From: W0P28-013 sp051878315
Lineage (GTDB): Bacteria; Bacteroidota; Bacteroidia; Bacteroidales; Paludibacteraceae
Direction of reading: 5' to 3'
NCBI GenBank assembly: GCA_051878315.1
Contig: JBJEJW010000063.1
Coordinates: 1 to 64,000, forward strand
Length of the DNA: 64,000 nt
Below are positions 7,989 through 16,132 of this stretch, in pieces; within the stretch, counting starts at the first letter, position 1, and every line of letters starts with the position of its first letter. Below the pieces are notes generated by a model, which made no database searches, was not told where the DNA came from, and saw nothing but the letters and a program-made list of their open reading frames with translations. Both the position numbers and the translations under genes were made by a program.

Positions 7989-10900
7989 TTATTTGACGAT
8001 GAATTTTGTACTGTTTTCGTTGCCATCGTTATCGACAAAGCGGACGAGATAGACGCCTTGTGTCAGATGACCGGTGAAAGTCATTTGTGCTGCAACATGG
8101 TCGGTAGCATACACTTGTACGCCTTGTGCGTCGTATATTTGCAATGTGCCGCCTGCCGTGGTCGAGGTCGATGGCAGTTCGATGATTATGGTTTCATCAA
8201 CGCGTGCCGGCACCGGATAAACTTTGATGCTACTGCTTGGCAATGCGGTTTTGAGTGTCGGTACAAAGTCGCACGAGCGGTAACGTGTGCCGTCTTCGCC
8301 GGTCAGCAGCACATAGTATGTGCCATTCAGACCATCGGGTTCGTAGATGTGTTGCAAGGTAGCATTTTCTACTTTTTGCCCGTTGTGATACCATTGATAT
8401 GCATTGAATACCAAAGGTTTACCCGGAAGTTCGCCGCTATTGTTCACCACGATAACTTCGTTCCATTTTTGGTGTAGGTAGCCGTCGAGCGAAATGGAAA
8501 TTTGCAGGTTGATTGTGGTGCTTTCGCACGATTCCGTACCGCCCAAGAATTGTAATTGTGCATTGTATATACGCGGTTGCGGTGTGCCGATGGCTGTTAT
8601 CGGAATGATATTGTCGGACGGGATGTCGGTATATTCGTTGACACTTTCAAAGGCGTTGCCATCGATATGCAGGCGGTATTTTGTGGGATTGCCCGACAGT
8701 GGTTCAATCTTGACGAAAAGATTTCCGCTTTCGGTTTCGCATATTTCCAGCAGCGAATCGACGATGGCGACTTCGGGCGTAGGTGTGGCTGTAGCCGTCA
8801 ATGTGATGGTGAGTCTGCACCCCCATTCGGTTTCGTCGTCGTCGATGGTGCGTACATCGCCCGGTTTGTCGAATGTAATCTGTTTGGTGCCTTTGGCCGT
8901 AGCGCGGTAGGCGTATTCATAGGTATAAGGGAAGTCGCGTTCGCACACGCTGATGGTTAATTCGTCGGATTCGTTTGGTGCAATGATATAGGTGGCGCTA
9001 TTATCCGATTTTACCCAATCAGTGTGACATAAATTGTCTTTAGCGTAGCGTTCGATAGTTATGTATATCGGATAGTCGGCCGTCGGTAGCTCGGTAGTTT
9101 TGTCGAACTTGTAATTGAGTGCAGCATCGTCGTTTTCTTCCGTTTTTGTCCGCAGGGTATTGCCGTTTTTATCGCTAAAGATCAGTTGCCAGCGATAGGT
9201 GATGTGTGTGTCGCCACCGGTGGCTGTGCGGTCGTTTTCGGCCGATAATGTTATCATGTCGTTGTCGATGCACGCTTTTTCGTTGTCAATGGTTTTGATG
9301 GCGCCTGCGTCGAATATGGCCAGCAGGGTGATGGTGTCGCAGCCGGCCGAGGTCTTCCATTCGCCTGCACAGCCGTTTTCGCCGTCGCGCACTTGGCGCA
9401 TAATGGTGTAGGTGCCCGGTTTGAGTTCCGAAATGTCGGGTGTGTAACTGCTGTTTGCAGCCGATTCGCTGCCGGTTATTGGCGAATAGATGCCATTCAG
9501 CGTTGCAATCGTCCAGCGGTAGGTGATGTCGTCGGCATGGCCGCCTGTGGCCGTTTGTTCGTTTTCGATGAGTTTTGCCGTAGGTGTTACACCCTGTTTA
9601 AGACAGATAGTGTCTTTGCCGTTTTTGATTTTGCCTGCATCGAACTCTTTGAGCAACACAAGTGTCCATTTGCCGCCGGATTGTAGATAGTTTTTCTCGC
9701 AAGCATTGTCTTTAGTCCAGCGTGTGTAGGTGTAAGTACCCGGTTCGGTTACTTGTGGTTTATACTTCATTGTGGTTGTATCGACGGCTTCTTCTGTTTG
9801 GTTGCCGTTTGCGTCTTCGCAAATCCACTTGTAAACGTAACTATCGCTGTTGCCACCTGTCGGCGCGTTACCTTCGATGGCTTTGATGTCGGCTACCGAA
9901 CAAGCGTAGTCGGTGTAGGTGTTTATTTCGGTCGGATTGAAATCGCCATCAAGTGCCAGATTTACTTGTGCTTTTTTGTATTCGTCGCCCAATTTGGCAG
10001 CGATAAATACTGAAGTGCCGAAGCAGTCGTCATATAATAGGGTGGCGTTGTTATTTTGAATGTCAATCCATTCAGTTCTGAACGATGCCCACGCAACGCC
10101 GTTTTCGGTGCTTACCTGAAAATCGTGTTTGACACTGTGGGCGTTTTCTACTTTGTCGGCGGCATCGTATAGGAAGAATGGTGCTACCGACACAAGTGCT
10201 GCATCGGTGTTGGCCAATGTGGTCAGTTGCGGATAGACGTTGGTGCCATGTATCCAATTCACGTTATCGTCGGCAAAAATAGAGAACATTTCGGTTGTTT
10301 TTTTGCCGAGTACGCTTGTGTCGGTGTTTTTGCCATCGCCGGTAGCGCCTGTAGCCATTTGGTTGTCCCAATAGGCGTTGGTGAGCGTTCCTTCATTTTG
10401 TCCGACGAGCGCGCCTTTGGGTTTCTTGCCTAACCATACGTCCGATGTGCAATAGACGCTATCGATAACGCCTGTCGCTGCGTTGAAGCCTGCGATTCCG
10501 CCGCTGTATTCCGCTGTTTCGGTTATCAACCCTACGTTGTAGACATGGTGAATGGTACCGTTGTTGTAACCTGCGATTCCGCCACTGTATTTGCCTGCTT
10601 TGCGTATTTCGCTCATGTTGTAACAGTGATGAATGGTACCGTTGTTCACACCGGTTACATTGCCCACATAGTCGCTGCCTTCGATGTTGCCGCTGACGAT
10701 AGCAAAGTTTTTGAGTTCGGTTGTTTCACCTGTTACGCCGAATAGTCCGACGTTGTTTTTGGCGGCATCTTTGATGAATAGATTGCGTATGATGTGTCCT
10801 TGTCCGTCGAATTTACCTGTGAACGGCAAGGCTTCCGTACCGATAGGTTCCCATTGGGTGCCTGCCCAACTGTCATTGGGAATGTCACGTACGCCACCGC

Positions 10901-13900
10901 AATCCAAATCTTCTTGTAAAAGGACAACGGTTTGTGTCCAATCCACATCGTCGCGCGTGTATGGCGCACGAGCCATTGCACGTGGTGCAATGGGACTGAC
11001 AGGTGTGGCCGGTTGCAGTTGCGTGGCTATCCATGCCAATTCTTGCGGGATGTAGATGTAAACGGAATCACGATTACGTGTCATGAACGGTTTGCGCGTG
11101 CTGCCGTCCCATGTGGGAATGGCGGCGAATTGTGCGGTCAATACGTCGTCTTGCGTAGGAGTGAACGCAAAATGCAGTTGCCCGTTTTCGACATAAACAG
11201 ATTCCAACAAATCGCCCAACGCCTGACTTTCGAAACTTGCCAAATAGTATCCGTCGTTCGGGTTGATATTGTATATGTTTGGTTGCGAGGTGCTTGCAAT
11301 AGTATTTCCGTCTATGTTGCCGTTTTCGTTATCGAAGTTCAACGTGATGTTTACTTGTGTCAAATTGGAAATCGTCAGCGTGTATGTGCCTTCGGATTGT
11401 ATGTAGTCGTTCATGCAATAATCGACATTTTTAGCCCAACGCGTATAAACGTAAGTGCCTATTGCCTTGCCCGCCGGAATGGTGTACGTGGCTTGTGTGG
11501 CATCGGGTATGACGGTGCCATTCTCTTTCCATAGGAACGTGGTGGCGCCACCGCCGTTTGCCGCCGCTTTGTTTTCTATAACAATGGCTTCGTAATTGGT
11601 GTGTACTTCGTTGGTGCCTTCATTGATTTGGCCGGCCGTGAAGGCTTCGCGAATGGTGATTTTGTATTCGCCTGCGGCTTGCAGCATATCACCGTCGCAG
11701 TTGCCGGTTGCCCAGCGTGTGTAAGTATATGTGCCGGCAGATTTTCCTGCTGCAATGATGAGTTCGCTACGTGTCGAGTCGGTTACGGTTTGGCCGTTGC
11801 ACTGCCATAGATATGTGCTATTTGTTCCGCCCGATAGCGGTTTTTGGCTGCTGATGGTAATGGCGTCGTAGTTGGCGCATACGATGTTGTTGTCGGACGA
11901 TGACGTGATGGCACCGGCATCAAGCGGCAGGCCGTTGATTGTGCCTGTTACCGTGCCGAACAAGCCGCGATACGGCGAGGTGTTGTCGATGGTGTAATTG
12001 CTTATCGTCAGGCATTGCGTGTCGAATTTACCTGCGAATGGCATCGTTTCCGTTCCGATGGCTTCCCATGTTTTGCCGTTTAGGTCGATGTCGTTTTTCA
12101 GAATGATGGTTTTGCCGCTGAAACCGTTGCTTTGGTTATTCACTTGATCGGCTACCCACGCCAATTCGTCGGGTGTGTAGATGAAGAGTGTGTCGCTGTT
12201 GCCGAGTGGTTCGTTGGTCGATGTGCCGTCCCAAGGCGTTACTTGTGCAAATGTGGCGATAAGTTCTGTATCGGTGGTCGGTGTGAAAGCGTACTGCAAT
12301 GCGCCATTAACGATGGTCACATTTTGGCGGGCGTATTCGTTCAGACCGCATTCAAATTTTTGCAGATACCAGCCTGCGGCAGGTGTAATCAGATACGCTT
12401 TTTCGTTTTGACCATTGGCCAATAGTGTTTTAGTGGCGTCCTCTACCGTGCCGTTTCCTATAATTGTGATGGTGATGTCCACTTCGTCCACTACTTTAAT
12501 GCGAATTGTGTCCGATAGTGTTTCCGGCGTAGCACTACAATTAGAAAATTTGCTTGTCAGACTTTTGAAGTAGAATAGCGTATCTGCTTCGATGTTGCGT
12601 AATGTGGTTGTGAAAACATTATTCGTGGAAGATCCTCCGTCAACAATAGATGTGGAGTAATCGGCTCCTGTAAATGTGTTTTCAAAATTGTATTTTATCG
12701 TATAACTATTGCCGGTAATTATTTTTATTGGGTTGGCCGGTAGGTCGGTGCTGCGTACTGCGCGCGGTGTCGGATAGCAGGTAATGGTGTATTTAACAAC
12801 GCTGTCGCAGCCGTCTATTGTGTTGAATGTCAATACAGTGTCGAGTACGAAATTTTTATTGATGTCGAAATCGGTCATTTGGAATTTTGTGTGGTTTCTG
12901 TCGCCGAAGTCTTTATCCAACTCCGTTTCGCACAGCGTAACAGATTCCGGTTGGGTCTTATCCAATGTGTACACAGTGCAGCGGTTTTTGATGGCGATGT
13001 CAAACGTACGCGCATAGTCGCCGCTTGCGATGGTCAGTGTGGCATTGTCTGTGCCGTCTTCGCAGAGATTTACGGTAGCCGTACCGTTACTGTCAAAATG
13101 TACTTTGTGGTTGTTGCAGAGCCATTTGTCGGGAGTTGCAATCGCAAAATCGTTGTTGATGCTGTTCACGTTGTCGCCATCGGCCAACACGGCCGCTGCA
13201 ACCGATACATGCACCAGCGGGTCGTCGGCCACGTTACTTTTGTCAGTAAAATAGGGATAACACCCCGAGCCGTTACCGTCGCTGAATAAGCCCCATCCGC
13301 TTTTGTTTATCAGATCTTTGGTATCGCACAACGTTACATTTGTACAACAATTCAGAAGTGCTTCCGACGGATTTCCAAATAACGGTAAATCAGGCAATAG
13401 TTGTTGGTCGGAATGGCAGTCGGATAGGGTATTTTGGTTCTCGCTACATGTGCCAAGTATCGAGCTTGCACGCGAGCCTGTAACTTTGCCGATGTTGTAG
13501 CAATTTTTGATGGTGATCTCCCCGCCTTCGCCCAATAGACCGCCCACATAGAAATGGTTGTCTGAAGCCGATATGGTGCCGGTGTTATAGCACGAGTTGA
13601 GTTCTGTCTTGGTGGCCAATCCTACAAGTCCGCCTACCACATAATTGGCATATTTGTTTGTCGCGTGGTTGCTGCTGCATTGCCCTATATTGAAAGTTGT
13701 TTGTATAGTTGTGTTTTCGGCACGTCCGACAATGCCTCCCACGATGCATTTGCCTTCGACATTGGCAGCATTGGCGCAATTGATAATAGTGGCATTTTGG
13801 GCTAAACCGACTAAACCACCTACAATGGAATCGCCATTAATTTGGCCGTTCAAGATACGGAAATTACGAATTTCGGCACCGTTCAGGCGGGCGAAAAAGC

Positions 13901-14207
13901 CTACTGTATCCGTCGTGGCGGTGATGTTGATGTCCCGTACGCCGTAGTTACGTCCGTCCAGATGGCCTTTGAATTGGAAATCTTCGGTACCTATCGGTGT
14001 CCACTCGCCGGTAAGTGTGATGTCGGTTGTTAATGCAAAATAGTAGCCTTCGTATTCGGTATCGCCCCGATTTATTTGGTCGCGTAAATCGATTAAATCG
14101 CTCTCATTTTGAATGAGATACGGATTTTGTTTGCTGCCGGCACCGTCCCAGCCGAACGCTGCCGAAGTGCATCCCAACAATAGTGCGATAAGTAAATTTT
14201 TGTTCAT
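7989..14207 (-). CDS. Giant modular T9SS-secreted surface protein (GLUG, Ig-like and InlB-like repeats)
   Basis: About 2072 residues, starting at MNKNLLIALLLG; an ATG four codons upstream is possible, but the -7 element at 14234-14241 would leave it almost no leader. After the signal peptide the protein is modular. A first block begins with WDGAGSKQNPYLI and contains GLUG repeats such as VGGLVGLAQ (~25-260). A divergent InlB-like repeat follows (~580-660). A second, shortened WDG block (~663-765) leads into two Ig-like repeats with the SAGTYTYTRWA motif (~766-950). Then come another InlB-like repeat, a third WDG/GLUG block (~1037-1300) and more Ig/PKD-like repeats. The last ~75 residues are a T9SS type A sorting domain (VYPVPARVDETIIIEL ... 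GVYLVRFVDNDGNENSTKFIVK). The role is likely adhesion or surface layer; no enzyme domain is visible. Cotranscribed with the OmpA-LysM gene. Confidence 0.85.
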   Translation of the reverse strand: MNKNLLIALLLGCTSAAFGWDGAGSKQNPYLIQNESDLIDLRDQINRGDTEYEGYYFALTTDITLTGEWTPIGTEDFQFKGHLDGRNYGVRDINITATTDTVGFFARLNGAEIRNFRILNGQINGDSIVGGLVGLAQNATIINCANAANVEGKCIVGGIVGRAENTTIQTTFNIGQCSSNHATNKYANYVVGGLVGLATKTELNSCYNTGTISASDNHFYVGGLLGEGGEITIKNCYNIGKVTGSRASSILGTCSENQNTLSDCHSDQQLLPDLPLFGNPSEALLNCCTNVTLCDTKDLINKSGWGLFSDGNGSGCYPYFTDKSNVADDPLVHVSVAAAVLADGDNVNSINNDFAIATPDKWLCNNHKVHFDSNGTATVNLCEDGTDNATLTIASGDYARTFDIAIKNRCTVYTLDKTQPESVTLCETELDKDFGDRNHTKFQMTDFDINKNFVLDTVLTFNTIDGCDSVVKYTITCYPTPRAVRSTDLPANPIKIITGNSYTIKYNFENTFTGADYSTSIVDGGSSTNNVFTTTLRNIEADTLFYFKSLTSKFSNCSATPETLSDTIRIKVVDEVDITITIIGNGTVEDATKTLLANGQNEKAYLITPAAGWYLQKFECGLNEYARQNVTIVNGALQYAFTPTTDTELIATFAQVTPWDGTSTNEPLGNSDTLFIYTPDELAWVADQVNNQSNGFSGKTIILKNDIDLNGKTWEAIGTETMPFAGKFDTQCLTISNYTIDNTSPYRGLFGTVTGTINGLPLDAGAITSSSDNNIVCANYDAITISSQKPLSGGTNSTYLWQCNGQTVTDSTRSELIIAAGKSAGTYTYTRWATGNCDGDMLQAAGEYKITIREAFTAGQINEGTNEVHTNYEAIVIENKAAANGGGATTFLWKENGTVIPDATQATYTIPAGKAIGTYVYTRWAKNVDYCMNDYIQSEGTYTLTISNLTQVNITLNFDNENGNIDGNTIASTSQPNIYNINPNDGYYLASFESQALGDLLESVYVENGQLHFAFTPTQDDVLTAQFAAIPTWDGSTRKPFMTRNRDSVYIYIPQELAWIATQLQPATPVSPIAPRAMARAPYTRDDVDWTQTVVLLQEDLDCGGVRDIPNDSWAGTQWEPIGTEALPFTGKFDGQGHIIRNLFIKDAAKNNVGLFGVTGETTELKNFAIVSGNIEGSDYVGNVTGVNNGTIHHCYNMSEIRKAGKYSGGIAGYNNGTIHHVYNVGLITETAEYSGGIAGFNAATGVIDSVYCTSDVWLGKKPKGALVGQNEGTLTNAYWDNQMATGATGDGKNTDTSVLGKKTTEMFSIFADDNVNWIHGTNVYPQLTTLANTDAALVSVAPFFLYDAADKVENAHSVKHDFQVSTENGVAWASFRTEWIDIQNNNATLLYDDCFGTSVFIAAKLGDEYKKAQVNLALDGDFNPTEINTYTDYACSVADIKAIEGNAPTGGNSDSYVYKWICEDANGNQTEEAVDTTTMKYKPQVTEPGTYTYTRWTKDNACEKNYLQSGGKWTLVLLKEFDAGKIKNGKDTICLKQGVTPTAKLIENEQTATGGHADDITYRWTIATLNGIYSPITGSESAANSSYTPDISELKPGTYTIMRQVRDGENGCAGEWKTSAGCDTITLLAIFDAGAIKTIDNEKACIDNDMITLSAENDRTATGGDTHITYRWQLIFSDKNGNTLRTKTEENDDAALNYKFDKTTELPTADYPIYITIERYAKDNLCHTDWVKSDNSATYIIAPNESDELTISVCERDFPYTYEYAYRATAKGTKQITFDKPGDVRTIDDDETEWGCRLTITLTATATPTPEVAIVDSLLEICETESGNLFVKIEPLSGNPTKYRLHIDGNAFESVNEYTDIPSDNIIPITAIGTPQPRIYNAQLQFLGGTESCESTTINLQISISLDGYLHQKWNEVIVVNNSGELPGKPLVFNAYQWYHNGQKVENATLQHIYEPDGLNGTYYVLLTGEDGTRYRSCDFVPTLKTALPSSSIKVYPVPARVDETIIIELPSTSTTAGGTLQIYDAQGVQVYATDHVAAQMTFTGHLTQGVYLVRFVDNDGNENSTKFIVK

Positions 14208-14233
14208 AATACACTGCAAGTTAGTTTAGCCTG

Positions 14234-14241
14234 CAAATGTA
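14234..14241 (-). promoter_or_regulatory. -7 element for the giant surface protein
   Basis: TACATTTG on the minus strand, about 27 bp upstream of the chosen start. No clear -33 element is seen. Confidence 0.5.
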
Positions 14242-14300
14242 ATAAAAACTTTTTGAAATGTTGCTATGTATAAGGCGGTTTTTTGTTGTCGAGATTGATT

Positions 14301-14362
14301 TTTTAACAAGTTATCAACAATGATTGTGCTTTTCTCAACATATTTTCAACCTGTTATCCACA
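14301..14362 (+). other. Phased array of DnaA-box-like sequences
   Basis: A perfect DnaA box, TTATCCACA, lies at 14354-14362. Three related nonamers in the same orientation precede it: TTATCAACA (14311-14319), TTCTCAACA (14332-14340) and TTTTCAACC (14343-14351). A weaker TTTTAACAA lies at 14301. Spacings are 10, 21, 11 and 11 bp, close to whole helical turns, in AT-rich intergenic DNA. This could be a DnaA-binding site or an origin element; chance resemblance in AT-rich DNA is possible. Confidence 0.35.
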
Positions 14363-14387
14363 AAAAAAACGGGGATTTCCCCGTTAA
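14362..14387 (-). terminator. Terminator after prfC
   Basis: AACGGGG-ATTT-CCCCGTT on the plus strand; read on the minus strand it is a 7-bp GC-rich hairpin followed by eight T, 20 bp after the prfC stop codon. Confidence 0.85.
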
Positions 14388-14406
14388 TAATGCTCCGAAA
14401 TGATGG

Positions 14407-15978
14407 TCAGAACTCGCTGGTGAAATGGAAACGGATTTGGTCGAAGTCCTGTTGCGCCATTTGCAGCAGGTAACCACTCTCGGCAAGGAAAACGTCGCGT
14501 CCGTCTTTATCTTTGGCCATATATTGGAATTTGCGTTTTTTGAAATTTTCGAGTGCCGCAGCATCGTCGCTTTCAATCCAACACGCTTTGTAGAGCGAGA
14601 TTGGTTCCCAACGACATTGTGCGCCGTATTCGTGCAACAATCGGTATTCGATGACTTCAAATTGCAGTTGTCCGACCGTGCCAATGATTTTGCGACCATT
14701 GTTTTGGTGTGTAAAAACCTGTGCAACGCCTTCGCCCATCAACTGATCGATACCTTTTTGCAGTTGTTTCGACTTCATCGGGTCGGCATTGTCGATGTAT
14801 TTGAACATTTCCGGCGAAAAACTCGGTAATCCTTTGAAATGTAGCGTTTCGCCGGCGGTCAGCGTATCGCCTATTTTGAAATTGCCGGTGTCGGGCAAGC
14901 CGACAATGTCGCCGGCAAAGGCTTCGTCCACAGTCTCTTTTTTCTGTGCCATGAATGCGGTCGGACTCGAGAATTTGAATTGTTTGTCGAGTCGCATGTG
15001 GCGGTATGGCACATTACGTTCGAATTTGCCTGAACAAATTTTGACGAAGGCTATGCACGAACGGTGATTGGGGTCCATATTCGCATGTATTTTGAATACG
15101 AATCCGGTGAAAGCCTCTTCGTGCGGTTCGACGGTGCGTTCTTGTGCGGCGACAGGTAGCGGTGCAGGAGCAATTTCGATGAAACAATCGAGCAACTCTT
15201 TGATACCGAATGTGTTGAGTGCGCTACCGAAAAAGACCGGCGCCACATCGGCTGCCAGATAATCTTTGACCTCGAACGGATTGTAAACACCATTGATGAG
15301 TTCGAGGTCTTCGCGCAGTTTGCGGGCGTCGTCGTCGCCAACCATCTCGTCGAGTTGCGTGCTGTTCAAATCGACGGCCACCGTTTCGCTGATGCGCTGT
15401 TTATTGGGCGTGTAGAGGTTTAGTTTTTCTTGATAAATATTGTACACGCCTTTGAAATTCTGTCCCATATTGATAGGCCAACTGAGTGGGCGTACGCCGA
15501 TGCCGAGTTCTGCCTCGAGTTCGTCGAGTAGGTCGAACGGGTCTTTGCCTTCGCGGTCCATTTTATTGACAAAAATCATCACAGGCGTTTTGCGCATGGT
15601 GCACACCTGCATCAGTTTTCGTGTTTGTGCTTCGACGCCTTTGGCCGCATCTACCACGATGATAACACTATCGACGGCCGTGAGTGTGCGGAACGTGTCT
15701 TCGGCAAAATCTTGGTGGCCGGGCGTATCGAGAATATTGATTTTGTAGCCTTCGTACTCGAAACCCATGACCGATGTGGCGACCGAGATGCCGCGTTGCT
15801 TCTCTATTTCCATCCAGTCGGATGTGGCCGTTTTTTTGATTTTGTTCGATTTGACGGCTCCGGCCACATGTATGGCGCCACCGAAAAGCAGCAGTTTTTC
15901 CGTCAGGGTTGTTTTGCCTGCGTCGGGGTGCGAAATGATGGCAAACGTGCGCCGGCGATTGATTTCCGTTTCAAACAT
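14407..15978 (-). CDS. prfC: Peptide chain release factor 3
   Basis: A 523-residue translational GTPase that removes RF1/RF2 from ribosomes after termination. The G-domain motifs are plain: SHPDAGKTTLTE (P-loop), DTPGHQDF (G3) and NKMDRE (G4). The RF3-specific C-terminal half follows. The open frame extends 44 codons upstream, but the start is placed at MFETEINRRRTFAIISHPDA because family members begin a few residues before RRTFAIISHPDAGKT. A -7 element at 16015-16022 also leaves a sensible leader only for this start. A strong terminator follows. The gene is divergent from metG. Confidence 0.96.
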   Translation of the reverse strand: MFETEINRRRTFAIISHPDAGKTTLTEKLLLFGGAIHVAGAVKSNKIKKTATSDWMEIEKQRGISVATSVMGFEYEGYKINILDTPGHQDFAEDTFRTLTAVDSVIIVVDAAKGVEAQTRKLMQVCTMRKTPVMIFVNKMDREGKDPFDLLDELEAELGIGVRPLSWPINMGQNFKGVYNIYQEKLNLYTPNKQRISETVAVDLNSTQLDEMVGDDDARKLREDLELINGVYNPFEVKDYLAADVAPVFFGSALNTFGIKELLDCFIEIAPAPLPVAAQERTVEPHEEAFTGFVFKIHANMDPNHRSCIAFVKICSGKFERNVPYRHMRLDKQFKFSSPTAFMAQKKETVDEAFAGDIVGLPDTGNFKIGDTLTAGETLHFKGLPSFSPEMFKYIDNADPMKSKQLQKGIDQLMGEGVAQVFTHQNNGRKIIGTVGQLQFEVIEYRLLHEYGAQCRWEPISLYKACWIESDDAAALENFKKRKFQYMAKDKDGRDVFLAESGYLLQMAQQDFDQIRFHFTSEF

Positions 15979-16014
15979 ATTGCGAAATGTTAAGTGTTGT
16001 ACAAAAACAGCGTG

Positions 16015-16022
16015 CAAAATTA
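16015..16022 (-). promoter_or_regulatory. -7 element for prfC
   Basis: TAATTTTG on the minus strand, 36 bp upstream of the prfC start. It lies next to the divergent metG promoter; no good -33 match is seen. Confidence 0.5.
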
Positions 16023-16047
16023 GTAAAAAAAGGTGATTCCGTAAAAT

Positions 16048-16078
16048 TTTGGAAACTGCCAACTTTTTACTAACTTTG
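16048..16078 (+). promoter_or_regulatory. Bacteroidota-type promoter for metG
   Basis: TTTG at 16048-16051, a 19-bp spacer and TAACTTTG at 16071-16078 fit the -33/-7 consensus. The metG ATG is 54 bp downstream. Confidence 0.8.
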
Positions 16079-16132
16079 CAAATTGCATATTTTTGCTTAT
16101 TTCGGAACAATTTATAAAACTAAATACTTAAT

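Noticed and set aside
7989..14207. Tandem repeats in the giant gene as a microsatellite or assembly artefact
   Set aside because: The repeats are diverged at the DNA level and correspond to protein domains.
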